NCBI RefSeq assembly: GCF_008039565.1
Contig: NZ_VDUX01000001.1
Location: 62,001 to 126,000, forward strand
DNA: 64,000 bases
Origin: Aeromicrobium terrae
Lineage (GTDB): Bacteria > Actinomycetota > Actinomycetes > Propionibacteriales > Nocardioidaceae
Reading direction: 5' to 3'
This document shows, in pieces, positions 1 to 8,338 of this stretch (positions are counted from its first letter, which is position 1; each line of letters begins with the position of its first letter). A model generated the notes under the pieces. The model had not been told where the DNA came from and did no database searches. It saw only the letters and a program-made list of their open reading frames with translations. The position numbers were made by a program, and so were the translations under genes.

Positions 1-2
1 AC

Positions 3-89
3 GGGATCGTGCGCTGGAAGGTTGCACACGGCATCGGTGAAGCCCGGGACTTTGTGGCGTACAGCACTGCCCTCGCGGAAATCGCCTGA
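3..89 (+). CDS. C-terminal fragment of an unidentified protein, 5' end outside the window
   Basis: An open frame runs from the window edge to a TGA at 87-89 and encodes 28 residues ending in YSTALAEIA. It is followed within 65 bases by a strong intrinsic terminator, which supports it as a genuine gene end rather than chance. The fragment is too short to place in a family and I assign no function. Confidence 0.45.
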   Translation, partial: GIVRWKVAHGIGEARDFVAYSTALAEIA

Positions 90-152
90 ACTCGGCTGAA
101 GGTTTCTGCAAAATCACGCGACTGCCCCGGCGGATGCGCTTTGATAAGCCTG

Positions 153-197
153 CCGCGACCGCCCGGGACCCGAGACCCTGGCGGTCGCGGTCTTTCT
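153..197 (+). terminator. Rho-independent terminator
   Basis: An 11-bp perfect GC-rich stem (153-163 with 180-190) encloses a 16-base loop and is followed by TCTTTCT at 191-197. It lies downstream of the fragment ending at 89 and before the tRNA gene, so it probably ends the upstream transcript. Confidence 0.75.
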
Positions 198-245
198 GCG
201 TGGGGTTCCGGGCCGTGGGGCTGCGGTAGGGTTCCCTGGTTCCTG

Positions 246-319
246 GGGCGAATAGCTCAGCTGGTCAGAGCATCCGGTTTACACCCGGAAGGTCGGCGGT
301 TCGAACCCGTCTTCGCCCA
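246..319 (+). tRNA. tRNA-Val, anticodon TAC
   Basis: A complete 74-base cloverleaf is visible: 7-bp acceptor stem GGGCGAA/TTCGCCC, D-arm GCTC/GAGC, anticodon stem TCCGG/CCGGA around the loop TTTACAC (anticodon TAC, reading GTA/GTG valine codons), and a T-arm with TTCGAAC. The discriminator base is A and the 3' CCA is not encoded. TAGGGT at 227-232 is a plausible -10 box about 14 bases upstream. Confidence 0.95.
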
Positions 320-349
320 CCGCTGCAGACAAGAGGGGCGGCTGTCGCC

Positions 350-355
350 TAGATT
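350..355 (+). promoter_or_regulatory. -10 element for the LPXTG gene
   Basis: TAGATT lies eight bases before the ATG at 364. No Shine-Dalgarno sequence sits at a normal distance, so the transcript is probably leaderless or nearly so. The element includes the first T of an alternative TTG start at 355 and argues for the ATG. Confidence 0.4.
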
Positions 356-363
356 TGGTTGCC

Positions 364-1416
364 ATGCGCATCGAATCTCGGGGGGTCCTGGCCGCGGTCC
401 TGACGGTGTTCACCCTGGTGGGGGCGGGTCTCCTCGCCGTCGCCTCGCCCGCAGGAGCCGCCACCGCGAACATCTCGGCGGAGTGCACGCCCGACGGGAA
501 CAAGCTGACGGTCGAGCTGTCCGGCTACAACAGCGGGAACCCCAGCACGGTCGTGCTCTACATCAACGACTCGGTCTTCATCGCCGCGGGCTTCTTCGAG
601 GGCTTCAGCGGGTCGTACTCCGCCGACCCGACCATCGACGTCACGTGGAAGGTGCAGGTCACCTCGTCGGACGACCCCGACGGCACCACGGGTGCCACGT
701 TCACCAAGACCATCTCGGTGGATGCGTGCGTCTCCTCCGTGACGCCCCAGGACCCGACCGTGACCCAGGCGCAGTGTTCCGGGCCCGGTGAGCACTCGGA
801 CCCGGTCGTGACCTTCGCGACCGGCCCCGACCACGTCACCTACGACTACGACGACGCGACGCATCTGGTCACCGCGACGGCCGTCGCCACGAGCGACATG
901 ACGTACCGCTTCGACACCGTCCCCGCGGGGTGGACCAAGGTCGACGACACGCACGCGACGTTCGAGGTCACGCTGACCGACCCGGGCACGTGCATCGTGG
1001 AGGTGACACCGACGCCTCCGACCGTCGTCCCGGCGCAGACCTGTGGCGACGACGTGCTCAACGTCCCGGCCGACACCGCTGGGATCACGTACACCCGGGC
1101 CGACGACGGGTCGTCGGTGACGGCGACCGCCGGGACGGGATACGAGCTTCCGGGCGGCGCCAGGAGCCAGACTTGGACGAACCGCGTCGACTACGAGTAC
1201 GACACCGTCGCCAACGGCGGCGCCGAGGCGTGTCCCGACCCGCCGGGGGACCCCGACGACCCCGGAGTGTCCGACAGCAGCGGGCCGGCGGCCGACATCT
1301 CCGACAGCAGCGGGGTTCTGCCGGACACCGGCTCGTCGATGACGCCCGTCGTTCTCGGGATTGCTCTCGCGCTGCTGGTCGGGGGTTGCCTCGTCGTCCG
1401 TCGACGCCTGACCTGA
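364..1416 (+). CDS. LPXTG-anchored, secreted surface protein of unknown function
   Basis: The 350-residue product has a Sec signal peptide (hydrophobic residues about 8-30, AxA-type cleavage near residue 32), an extracellular Thr/Val/Asp-rich region with paired cysteines, and a C-terminal sorting signal: LPDTG at about 319-323, a hydrophobic segment and RRR. This is the classic sortase signal, so the protein is probably linked to peptidoglycan. The extracellular part looks beta-rich; I recognise no enzymatic domain. The motif SDSSG occurs twice just before the sorting signal, probably as a wall-spanning linker. No sortase gene lies in the window. A TTG at 355 would add three residues, but the -10-like box at 350-355 favours the ATG. 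Confidence 0.85.
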   Translation: MRIESRGVLAAVLTVFTLVGAGLLAVASPAGAATANISAECTPDGNKLTVELSGYNSGNPSTVVLYINDSVFIAAGFFEGFSGSYSADPTIDVTWKVQVTSSDDPDGTTGATFTKTISVDACVSSVTPQDPTVTQAQCSGPGEHSDPVVTFATGPDHVTYDYDDATHLVTATAVATSDMTYRFDTVPAGWTKVDDTHATFEVTLTDPGTCIVEVTPTPPTVVPAQTCGDDVLNVPADTAGITYTRADDGSSVTATAGTGYELPGGARSQTWTNRVDYEYDTVANGGAEACPDPPGDPDDPGVSDSSGPAADISDSSGVLPDTGSSMTPVVLGIALALLVGGCLVVRRRLT

Positions 1417-1429
1417 GTACGGTCGGGCC

Positions 1430-2395
1430 ATGCTCCTCGAGCGGCTCGGCGTCGACGTCCCCGTCGTCCAGGCGGGCATGGGTGGCGGTGTCGTCGGACC
1501 GGAGCTGGCCGCGGCCGTCTCGGAGGCCGGCGGACTCGGCACCCTGGCGACGACCGCACCGGAGGTGCTCGAGCGTGGCCTCGCCGAAGTCCGGCGGCTG
1601 ACGAGGCGACCGATCGCGGTCAATCTTCTGCTGCCGTTCGCGCGGCGGGCCCACTGGCGGGCCGCAAGCGGTGCCGACCTGGTCGTCACGTTCTGGGGCC
1701 GGCCACGTCGTCGCACCGACGGGCCGTGGATGCACCAGTGCGGGAGCGTCGACGAGGCACGGGCGGCCCACGCGGCGGGCGCCGACGGGGTCATGGTGCA
1801 GGGGGTGGAGGCCGGCGGGCACGTCCGCGGGGCGACCCCGGCGCTCGAGCTGTTCGACCAGGTCCGGGCAGCATTGCCCGACGGCTACCCGCTGTTCCTC
1901 GCCGGCGGGATCGCGGACCGCGCCGACGTGCAGGGCGCACTCGAGGCCGGAGCAGTGGCGGCGGTGCTCGGGACGCGCTTCCTGATGTCGGAGGAGTCGG
2001 CGGCCCACGAGGGGTACAAGGGGCGGCTGGTCGACGGCAGCACGACGATCCTCACGGACCTCTTCGGGCTCGGGTGGCCGAACGCCACCCACCGGGTGCT
2101 GCCGAACGACGCCACGGCCCACTGGCTCGAGCGGCGGGGCGACGACCGCGTGCCCGGCTGGGTCAGCGGCGTGCAGGCGTCGGTGGTGCCGGTCCGGCGC
2201 CACGTGCCGTTCGCGGTCCAGGCCTCCCTCGCGCACCGTGTCTCCGCCAGGTCGCCCCTGCTCAGCCCACGTCCGCCGGTGGCCGGTTCTCCGGAGCGCA
2301 TGCTGCGCACCGGCGCCCTCTACGCGGGCGAGACCGTCGCCCGGATCCGTGACCTCGTCCCAGCAGGCGACCTGGTCCGCGCCCTGACCCCGTAG
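1430..2395 (+). CDS. Nitronate monooxygenase family flavoprotein
   Basis: The 321-residue TIM-barrel protein resembles nitronate monooxygenase / 2-nitropropane dioxygenase family FMN oxidoreductases. Visible signatures are the N-terminal QAGMGGG loop, a central GVEAGGH segment carrying the histidine typical of the active site, and the phosphate-binding LAGGIADRADV and GTRFLMSEES segments. These enzymes oxidise alkyl nitronates, but many homologues are only generic NAD(P)H:flavin oxidoreductases and the substrate cannot be read here. It starts 13 bases after the LPXTG gene; TACGGT at 1418-1423 lies exactly six bases before the ATG, suggesting its own leaderless transcript. Confidence 0.85.
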   Translation: MLLERLGVDVPVVQAGMGGGVVGPELAAAVSEAGGLGTLATTAPEVLERGLAEVRRLTRRPIAVNLLLPFARRAHWRAASGADLVVTFWGRPRRRTDGPWMHQCGSVDEARAAHAAGADGVMVQGVEAGGHVRGATPALELFDQVRAALPDGYPLFLAGGIADRADVQGALEAGAVAAVLGTRFLMSEESAAHEGYKGRLVDGSTTILTDLFGLGWPNATHRVLPNDATAHWLERRGDDRVPGWVSGVQASVVPVRRHVPFAVQASLAHRVSARSPLLSPRPPVAGSPERMLRTGALYAGETVARIRDLVPAGDLVRALTP

Positions 2396-2447
2396 GCGTT
2401 GTGGACGGCGCGACGCGGATGTCCGCACCCGCTGACACGATGAGGCG

Positions 2448-4559
2448 ATGAGCATCCCCGCCACCGAGTCCGACACCGCCACGCGAGCGCTGGAGGTCCT
2501 GCGCCGCCTGACGGCGAGGGACGACGCCACCTTCCACGAGGGGCAGCTGGAGGCGATCAGCGCCCTGGTCGACGAGCACCGGCGCGCCCTCGTGGTGCAG
2601 CGGACCGGCTGGGGGAAGTCGGCGGTGTACTTCATCGCCACGTCCTTGCTGCGGGCGCAGGGGGCCGGGCCCACGTTGCTGGTCTCGCCGCTGATCGCCC
2701 TCATGCGCGACCAGGTGGCGGCGGCGGAGCGGGCCGGGGTGCGGGCGGTGGCCATCAACTCCGCCAACGCGCACGAGTGGGACGACGTCCGGGCGCGCCT
2801 GGCCGCCGACGACGTCGACGTCCTGCTCGTCTCGCCCGAGCGGCTCACCAACCCGCGGTTCCGCGAGGAGCAGCTGCCCGAGCTGCGACAGCGCACCGGC
2901 CTGCTCGTCGTCGACGAGGCGCACTGCATCTCCGACTGGGGCCACGACTTCCGCCCCGACTACCGGCGGCTCGCCGACCTCGTCGACTCGATGCCCGAGG
3001 GCGTCCCGGTGCTGGCCACCACCGCCACCGCCAACGCCCGGGTGGTCACCGACGTCGCGGAGCAGCTCGGCGGCGACGTGCTGACCCTGCGCGGCTCGCT
3101 GGCGCGCACGTCGCTGCGCCTCGGCTGCCTCACGCTGCCCACGTCGCGCGAGCGGCTCGGGTGGCTGCTCGACCACCTGACCGACCTCCCCGGCAGCGGG
3201 ATCATCTACACGCTCACCGTCTCGGCGGCCGAGGACACCGCGCGCCTGCTCGCCGAGGCTGGTCACGCGGTGAGCGCGTACACCGGACGCACCGACCCGG
3301 ACGAGCGCGTCCGCCTCGAGGAGGCGCTCAAGACCAACGAGCTGAAGGCCCTCGTCGCCACCAGTGCGCTCGGCATGGGGTTCGACAAGCCCGACCTCGG
3401 CTTCGTCGTCCACCTCGGCGCCCCGTCGTCGCCGGTGGCGTACTACCAGCAGGTCGGCCGTGCGGGCCGCGCCACCGAGTCCGCCGACGTCCTCCTGCTG
3501 CCCGGTCACGAGGACGCGGACATCTGGCACTACTTCGCCACAGCCTCCATGCCCAGCCCGTCCAAGGCGGCGGCTGTGCTCGGGGCCCTCGGCACCGAGC
3601 CGCTGTCGACCACGGCACTCGAGACCCGCGTCGACATCCGGCGCACGCCGCTCGAGCTGCTGCTCAAGGTGCTCGACGTGGACGGCTCGGTGCGTCGCGT
3701 CCAGGGTGGATGGGTGGCCACGGGTCAGCCGTGGGAGTACGACGAGGAGCGGTACGAGCGCATCGCCGCGGCCCGGGAGGCGGAGCAGGAGGCGATGCTC
3801 GCCTACGAACGCGGCGGGACGTGCCGGATGGAGCTCCTGCAGCGCCAGCTCGACGACCCCACGGCCGAGCCGTGCGGACGGTGCGACGTCTGCGCCGGTC
3901 CCTGGTACCCGACCGAGGCCCGGGCCGACTCGGTCGCGGCCGCGACGGGAGCCCTCGACCGGGTCGGCGTCCCCGTCGAGCCGCGGGCCCAGTGGCCGCA
4001 AGGTGCCGACCGGCTGGGCGTCGACGTCCGCGGCAAGATCCCGCCGGGGGAGCGCCCGGAGACCGGGCGAGTAGTGGCCCGGCTCACCGACCTCGGCTGG
4101 GGCGGACCGCTGCGCGAGCTGTTCGCGCCCGGCGTTCCCGACGGTCCGGTCAGCGACGAGCTCCTGACGGCCAGCGCCCGGTCGCTGCGCGACTGGCCGT
4201 GGGCGGAGCGCCCGGTCGGTGTGGTCGTCATGCCGTCGGTCTCCAGGCCGCAGCTGGTGACGTCGCTGGCCGAGGGCATCGCCCGGCTCGGTCGGCTGCC
4301 GCTGCTGGGGCGGCTCGACCTCGCCGACGGCGCGCCGGACCAGACGTCGGGCGGCAACAGCGCCTACCGACTCGCCGGCGTGTGGGGCCGGTTCGCCGTG
4401 GGCCCGGAGCTGGCCGCATCAGTGGCTGAGACCACCGGGCCGCTGCTGCTCGTCGACGACCTCGTCGACTCGCGCTGGACGCTCACGGTCGCGGCGCGCG
4501 AGCTGAGGCTAGCCGGCGCCGATGCCGTGCTGCCGTTCGCCCTCGCAGCGGTCGGCTGA
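2448..4559 (+). CDS. recQ: RecQ family ATP-dependent DNA helicase with C-terminal phosphoribosyltransferase-like domain
   Basis: The 703-residue product begins with a superfamily 2 helicase core: TGWGKSA Walker A at about 53-59, DEAH at 156-159 followed by CISDWGHDFRP, and motif VI QQVGRAGRA. A RecQ-type zinc cluster follows (TCRM, then CGRCDVC). RecQ enzymes unwind 3'-5' during recombination and replication repair. The last about 60 residues contain LLLVDDLVDSRWTL, matching the PRPP-binding loop of type I phosphoribosyltransferases, where classical RecQ would have an HRDC domain. I have seen this arrangement in actinobacterial RecQ proteins, but the role of the tail is unknown to me. CACGAT sits six bases before the ATG, suggesting a leaderless start. 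Confidence 0.9.
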   Translation: MSIPATESDTATRALEVLRRLTARDDATFHEGQLEAISALVDEHRRALVVQRTGWGKSAVYFIATSLLRAQGAGPTLLVSPLIALMRDQVAAAERAGVRAVAINSANAHEWDDVRARLAADDVDVLLVSPERLTNPRFREEQLPELRQRTGLLVVDEAHCISDWGHDFRPDYRRLADLVDSMPEGVPVLATTATANARVVTDVAEQLGGDVLTLRGSLARTSLRLGCLTLPTSRERLGWLLDHLTDLPGSGIIYTLTVSAAEDTARLLAEAGHAVSAYTGRTDPDERVRLEEALKTNELKALVATSALGMGFDKPDLGFVVHLGAPSSPVAYYQQVGRAGRATESADVLLLPGHEDADIWHYFATASMPSPSKAAAVLGALGTEPLSTTALETRVDIRRTPLELLLKVLDVDGSVRRVQGGWVATGQPWEYDEERYERIAAAREAEQEAMLAYERGGTCRMELLQRQLDDPTAEPCGRCDVCAGPWYPTEARADSVAAATGALDRVGVPVEPRAQWPQGADRLGVDVRGKIPPGERPETGRVVARLTDLGWGGPLRELFAPGVPDGPVSDELLTASARSLRDWPWAERPVGVVVMPSVSRPQLVTSLAEGIARLGRLPLLGRLDLADGAPDQTSGGNSAYRLAGVWGRFAVGPELAASVAETTGPLLLVDDLVDSRWTLTVAARELRLAGADAVLPFALAAVG

Positions 4560-4572
4560 CTACGCTCGGCCC

Positions 4573-5709
4573 ATGTCAACCCTGCGCGACGTCGTGGCCG
4601 TGCTCGACGCCCTCTACGACCCGCGGTGGGCGCACGAGTGGGACGCCGTCGGCACGGTCGTGGGCGACCCGGACGCCGAGGTCCGCAAGGTCCTGTTCGC
4701 CGTCGACCCCGTGCAGGCGGTGGTCGACGAGGCCGTCGCCTGGGGCGCCGACCTCCTGGTCACCCACCACCCGTTGTTCTTGAAGGGCGTCACGTCGGTG
4801 GCGGCCACCACGCCCAAGGGCCGGGTGGTCCACACCCTCGCCGCCCACGGCGTCGCGCTGCACACCTGCCACACGAACGCCGACAGCCCGCCGCTCGGGG
4901 TGTCGGAGTCCATGGCGCTGGCGCTCGGCTTGGTCGACGTGCGGCCGCTGGACGCCGACCCCGACGCCACCGACAGCTGGACCGTCTACGTCCCGGCCGA
5001 CGCCGCGAGCGACGTGGCCGAGGCGATGTGGGCGGCCGGTGCCGGCGACATCGGCGACTACGATCGCGCGGCGTTCATGACCCCGGGCACCGGCCGGTTC
5101 CGGCCGCTGGAGGGCGCTGACCCGGCGATCGGCTCGGTCGGCTCGGACGAGGCCGTCGACGAGATGATGCTGCGCCTGGTCGCGCCCCGGCCGCTCCGGG
5201 AGACCATCCGCGCAGCCATGCGCGAGGCGCATCCGTACGAGGAGGTGGCGCACGAGGTCGTGGAGATGGCCGCCGACGTCGTCGACCGGGGGAGCGGCCG
5301 ACTCGGGACGCTGCCCGAGCCGATGTCGCTCGCCGCGTTCGCGGAGCACGTCGCCGAGAGCCTGCCCGCCCATGCCAGCGCCACGCGTGTGGCTGGCGAC
5401 CTCGACGCCGTCGTCCGCACCGTCGCCCTGTGCGGCGGGTCCGGCGACTTCCTGCTGGGCGCGGCCGACGCCGCGGGCGCCGACGTCTACGTGACCTCCG
5501 ACCTGCGCCACCACCCGGTGAGCGAGCACCGGGAGCGGCCGGGCTCTTGCGCCGTCGTCGACGTGCCGCACTGGGCGGCGGAGTGGACCTGGCTGCCGGT
5601 CGCCGCGCGGGCGCTGGCCGAGCGCTGTGACGATACGGTGGAGACGAGAGTCTCCACGACCGTCACCGACCCGTGGACCCATGTCGTCCCGCCGAGGAGC
5701 CCACGCTGA
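4573..5709 (+). CDS. Nif3-like dinuclear metal centre protein (GTP cyclohydrolase 1 type 2 / NIF3 family)
   Basis: The 378-residue protein has the NIF3 N-terminal metal-site motif LLVTHHPLFLKG, the internal HTCHTNAD segment, an insertion domain of the YqfO/CutA1 type and a C-terminal VTSDLRHHPVSEH motif that completes the dinuclear site. The family forms toroidal hexamers; its biochemical role is unsettled. TACGCT at 4561-4566 lies six bases before the ATG with no Shine-Dalgarno sequence. It heads a coupled operon with the zinc-ribbon and RNase H/phosphatase genes, the order known from Rv2230c-Rv2228c of M. tuberculosis. Confidence 0.9.
   Translation: MSTLRDVVAVLDALYDPRWAHEWDAVGTVVGDPDAEVRKVLFAVDPVQAVVDEAVAWGADLLVTHHPLFLKGVTSVAATTPKGRVVHTLAAHGVALHTCHTNADSPPLGVSESMALALGLVDVRPLDADPDATDSWTVYVPADAASDVAEAMWAAGAGDIGDYDRAAFMTPGTGRFRPLEGADPAIGSVGSDEAVDEMMLRLVAPRPLRETIRAAMREAHPYEEVAHEVVEMAADVVDRGSGRLGTLPEPMSLAAFAEHVAESLPAHASATRVAGDLDAVVRTVALCGGSGDFLLGAADAAGADVYVTSDLRHHPVSEHRERPGSCAVVDVPHWAAEWTWLPVAARALAERCDDTVETRVSTTVTDPWTHVVPPRSPR
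5694..5699 (+). promoter_or_regulatory. Shine-Dalgarno sequence that points to a CTG start
   Basis: GAGGAG ends six bases before the CTG at 5706-5708. No ATG, GTG or TTG in the zinc-ribbon frame lies at a suitable distance downstream. The GTG at 5673 lies upstream of the motif and cannot use it. Confidence 0.55.
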
Positions 5710-6449
5710 ACGCCGACCCGATCGCCCAGCAGACCCTGCTCGACCTGCAGGCCCACGACTCGACGCTCGCCCAGCTCGCGCACCGGCGGTCCTCGCTGCC
5801 GGAGCTGGCTCGCATCGAGGAGCTCACGGCCCAGGCGTCCGAGCTCGACGGCCGGCGGATCGAGGTCGAGACCGAGGTCAGCGACCTCACGCGGGCGCAG
5901 TCGAAGGCCGATGCCGAGGTCGAGCAGGTGAAGGCCCGGCGCACTCGCGACGAGGAACGGATGAGCTCTGGAGCCATCACGAACCCGAAGGACCTGGAGT
6001 CCCTGCAGCACGAGCTGGGCGCCCTGGAGCGCCGGATCTCGACGCTCGAGGACGAGGAGCTCGAGGTGATGGAACAGCTCGAGAACGCGCAGACGCGGCT
6101 GACGGCGATCACGGCCGACCTGGACGCGGTCCGCGTCGATCTCGAGCAGGTCATCGCCGCCCGCGACGCCGCGGTCGAGGCGATCGACGCCGAGGCCGCC
6201 ACTGTCAGCCGGGAGCGCGAGGAGATCGCCGGCCAGGTGCCGGACGACCTGCTCGAGCTGTACGCCAAGGTGCGCGACCAGTACGGCGGACTCGCGGCCG
6301 CCGCCCTGCGGTCCCGACGCTGCGAGGGCTGCCGCCTCGAGCTCAACGGCGCCGACCTCCGCGAGATCGCCACGAAGCCCGAGAACGAGGTGCTCCGCTG
6401 CCCCGAGTGCAGCCGGATCCTGGTCCGCACCGCCGAGTCGGGGCTGTGA
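5706..6449 (+). CDS. Zinc-ribbon coiled-coil protein (C4-type, Rv2229c-like)
   Basis: The roughly 247-residue protein is a long Glu/Arg-rich coiled coil (about residues 10-180) ending in a CxxC...CxxC zinc ribbon (CEGCRLEL and CPECSRIL). This is the conserved bacterial family linked to Nif3 and RNase H genes; the ribbon suggests nucleic-acid or protein contact, and the molecular role is unknown. The start is unusual: family N-termini align with the residues after a CTG at 5706, which overlaps the nif3 stop as CTGA and follows GAGGAG by six bases. The alternative GTG at 5673 would add eleven residues inside nif3. The 3' end overlaps the next gene as GTGA, so the three genes are translationally coupled. 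Confidence 0.85.
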   Translation: MNADPIAQQTLLDLQAHDSTLAQLAHRRSSLPELARIEELTAQASELDGRRIEVETEVSDLTRAQSKADAEVEQVKARRTRDEERMSSGAITNPKDLESLQHELGALERRISTLEDEELEVMEQLENAQTRLTAITADLDAVRVDLEQVIAARDAAVEAIDAEAATVSREREEIAGQVPDDLLELYAKVRDQYGGLAAAALRSRRCEGCRLELNGADLREIATKPENEVLRCPECSRILVRTAESGL

Positions 6450-7558
6450 CGGACCAGCCGCGTCGCGTCGTCATCGAGGCGGACGGCGGATCACGGGGGA
6501 ACCCGGGCCCTGCTGCGTACGGCGCCCTCGTGCGTGACGCCGACACCGGCCAGGTGCTCGCCCAGCGCGGCGAGACCATCGGCATCGCCACCAACAACGT
6601 CGCGGAGTACCGCGGCCTCATCGCCGGGCTGGAGATGGCCGCCGAGGTCGCGCCCGGCGTCGAGATCGAGGTCCGCATGGACTCCAAGCTCGTCGTCGAG
6701 CAGATGGCCGGCCGCTGGAAGATCAAGCACGCCGACATGAAGCCGCTGGCGATGCAGGCGCAGCGCCTGGTCTCGGTGCCGATCACCTGGACCTGGGTCC
6801 CGCGGGCGGAGAACAAGGCCGCCGACACGCTCGTGAACCAGGCCCTTGATGGCAAGACCGTGGCGGCAGGGGTGCCGGGCCCTGGGCGGCGAGATGACAC
6901 AGCAGCCGAGCGCATCGGCCGCACGTGGCGGAGCCGGGGGCAGCAGACGCCCACCACCGTGATGCTGCTGCGGCACGGGGTCACCGAGCACACCGTGAGC
7001 AAGCTGTTCAGCGGCCACGGGGGCGCCGACCCCGGCCTCACCGACCTGGGTCGCGAGCAGGCCGCCCGCGCCGCTGCGCACATCGCCCGCCGCGGTCCGA
7101 TCGACGCGATCCTCTCCTCGCCGATGCAGCGGACCCGCGAGACGGCCGCCGTGGTCGCCGACCAGCTGGGTCTGGACGTGGGGATCGAGCCGCGCTTCAC
7201 CGAGATGGCCTTCGGCGACTGGGACGGCTACGGCTTCGGCGAGGTCCTGGAGCGCTGGCCCGACCAGATGAGCCGGTGGCTGGAGTCGCCGTCCGTGGCG
7301 CCGCCGGGCGGCGAGTCGATGGACTCGGTCTACGAGCGCGTCCGCGAGGCCCGCGACGACCTGCTGCGCGAGCACGAGGGGAAAACGGTCGTCGTGGTCA
7401 GCCACGTGACGCCGATCAAGATGATGGTCCGCCTCGCCCTCGACGCGTCCGTGGACGTCATCCACCGCTTCGAGCTGTCACCGGCGTCCATCACCACGGT
7501 GCAGTGGTGGCCGGACGGCCACCCGGTGATCCAGGAGTTCTCGGTCGTTCCTGACTAG
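6446..7558 (+). CDS. Bifunctional RNase HI / histidine phosphatase (Rv2228c-like)
   Basis: The 370-residue product fuses two domains. Residues 6-135 form an RNase HI fold with the carboxylates D13, E54, D79 and D127, for hydrolysis of RNA in RNA/DNA hybrids. Residues 170-370 form a histidine-phosphatase domain with RHG at 176-178 and a second histidine in VVSHVTP. In M. tuberculosis the same fusion combines RNase H activity with CobC-like (alpha-ribazole) or acid phosphatase activity. The start is a GTG overlapping the zinc-ribbon stop. Its TAG overlaps the stop of the convergent yaaA gene by four bases. Confidence 0.92.
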   Translation: MTDQPRRVVIEADGGSRGNPGPAAYGALVRDADTGQVLAQRGETIGIATNNVAEYRGLIAGLEMAAEVAPGVEIEVRMDSKLVVEQMAGRWKIKHADMKPLAMQAQRLVSVPITWTWVPRAENKAADTLVNQALDGKTVAAGVPGPGRRDDTAAERIGRTWRSRGQQTPTTVMLLRHGVTEHTVSKLFSGHGGADPGLTDLGREQAARAAAHIARRGPIDAILSSPMQRTRETAAVVADQLGLDVGIEPRFTEMAFGDWDGYGFGEVLERWPDQMSRWLESPSVAPPGGESMDSVYERVREARDDLLREHEGKTVVVVSHVTPIKMMVRLALDASVDVIHRFELSPASITTVQWWPDGHPVIQEFSVVPD

Positions 7559-8319
7559 AGCTCGCTGACGACGACGTCCAGGCGGCGCCCGTCGCGCTCG
7601 ACCGTCCAGCCGAGGTCGCCGAGCGCCTCGCGCAGCTCGTCGATGGACCGGGCCCGGACGTCCTGCTCGAGGAGGGCTCGCACGACGCGGCCCTTGGTGG
7701 CCTTGTTGAAGTGGCTGACGACGCTGCGCTTTCCGTCGCGCTCGTGCAGCACCCGCACCGTGGCCGTGCGCTCGGCCAGCGCACCGGCGGGCTTGTGCAG
7801 GTTGACGTACGTGCCGGACCGCAGGTCGACGAGCAGCCCGTGGCCGACCAGGCCGTCGAGGACCGGGCCGAGCTTCGGGCGCCAGAGCCCGGCCACCGGG
7901 CCGAGGCGGGGGAGCGTGACGGTGCCGGACAACCGGTACGCCGGGATGGCGTCGCTCGGGCGCACCAGACCGAACAGCGCGCTGGCGATCGCCACGGTCT
8001 CGTCGGCACGCCGCCGCACCGCGCGGGAGAGGGTCGACGGGTCCCACGCCTCGAAGAGGACGCCGGTGTAGACCTCGTCGGCGCGGGCCGCGGGCTGCTC
8101 GAGCAGTGCGGCGTTGCGCTCGACGGCGTCGGCCTGCGTCGGGCCGAGGCCGAGCCGCTTCATCGCCCGGGTCGCGTTGCCCTGGCACACGGCGACGAGG
8201 GAGCGCAGCACGCGTTCGCGGGTCGGGTTCAGCGCCGGCAGGTCGAGGGCGTCGAGCCGGAGCGGTTCCCCTGTCGCCGGTGAGGTCTTGCCCTCCGACG
8301 GCGGCAGCAGGATCAGCAC
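7555..8319 (-). CDS. yaaA: YaaA family peroxide-stress protein (DUF328)
   Basis: The 254-residue protein begins MLILLPPSEGKT, the signature of the YaaA/DUF328 family. In E. coli YaaA limits intracellular iron and oxidative DNA damage under peroxide stress. The start is a GTG; TAGTCT (minus strand, 8326-8331) ends exactly six bases upstream and no Shine-Dalgarno sequence is visible, so the mRNA is probably leaderless. It is convergent with the RNase H/phosphatase gene and lies 19 bases downstream of the permease gene on the same strand. Confidence 0.88.
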   Translation of the reverse strand: MLILLPPSEGKTSPATGEPLRLDALDLPALNPTRERVLRSLVAVCQGNATRAMKRLGLGPTQADAVERNAALLEQPAARADEVYTGVLFEAWDPSTLSRAVRRRADETVAIASALFGLVRPSDAIPAYRLSGTVTLPRLGPVAGLWRPKLGPVLDGLVGHGLLVDLRSGTYVNLHKPAGALAERTATVRVLHERDGKRSVVSHFNKATKGRVVRALLEQDVRARSIDELREALGDLGWTVERDGRRLDVVVSEL

Positions 8320-8338
8320 GCGGCGAGACTACCGACGG

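Noticed and set aside
349..4001. Long minus-strand frames opposite the LPXTG, flavoprotein and recQ genes
   Set aside because: The plus-strand proteins have signal peptides, motifs and family length; the antisense translations are Arg/Gly/Ala-rich without domains.
5673..5705. GTG at 5673 as start of the zinc-ribbon gene
   Set aside because: It has no ribosome-binding site, overlaps nif3 by 37 bases and adds residues not expected for the family; GAGGAG sits between it and the CTG.
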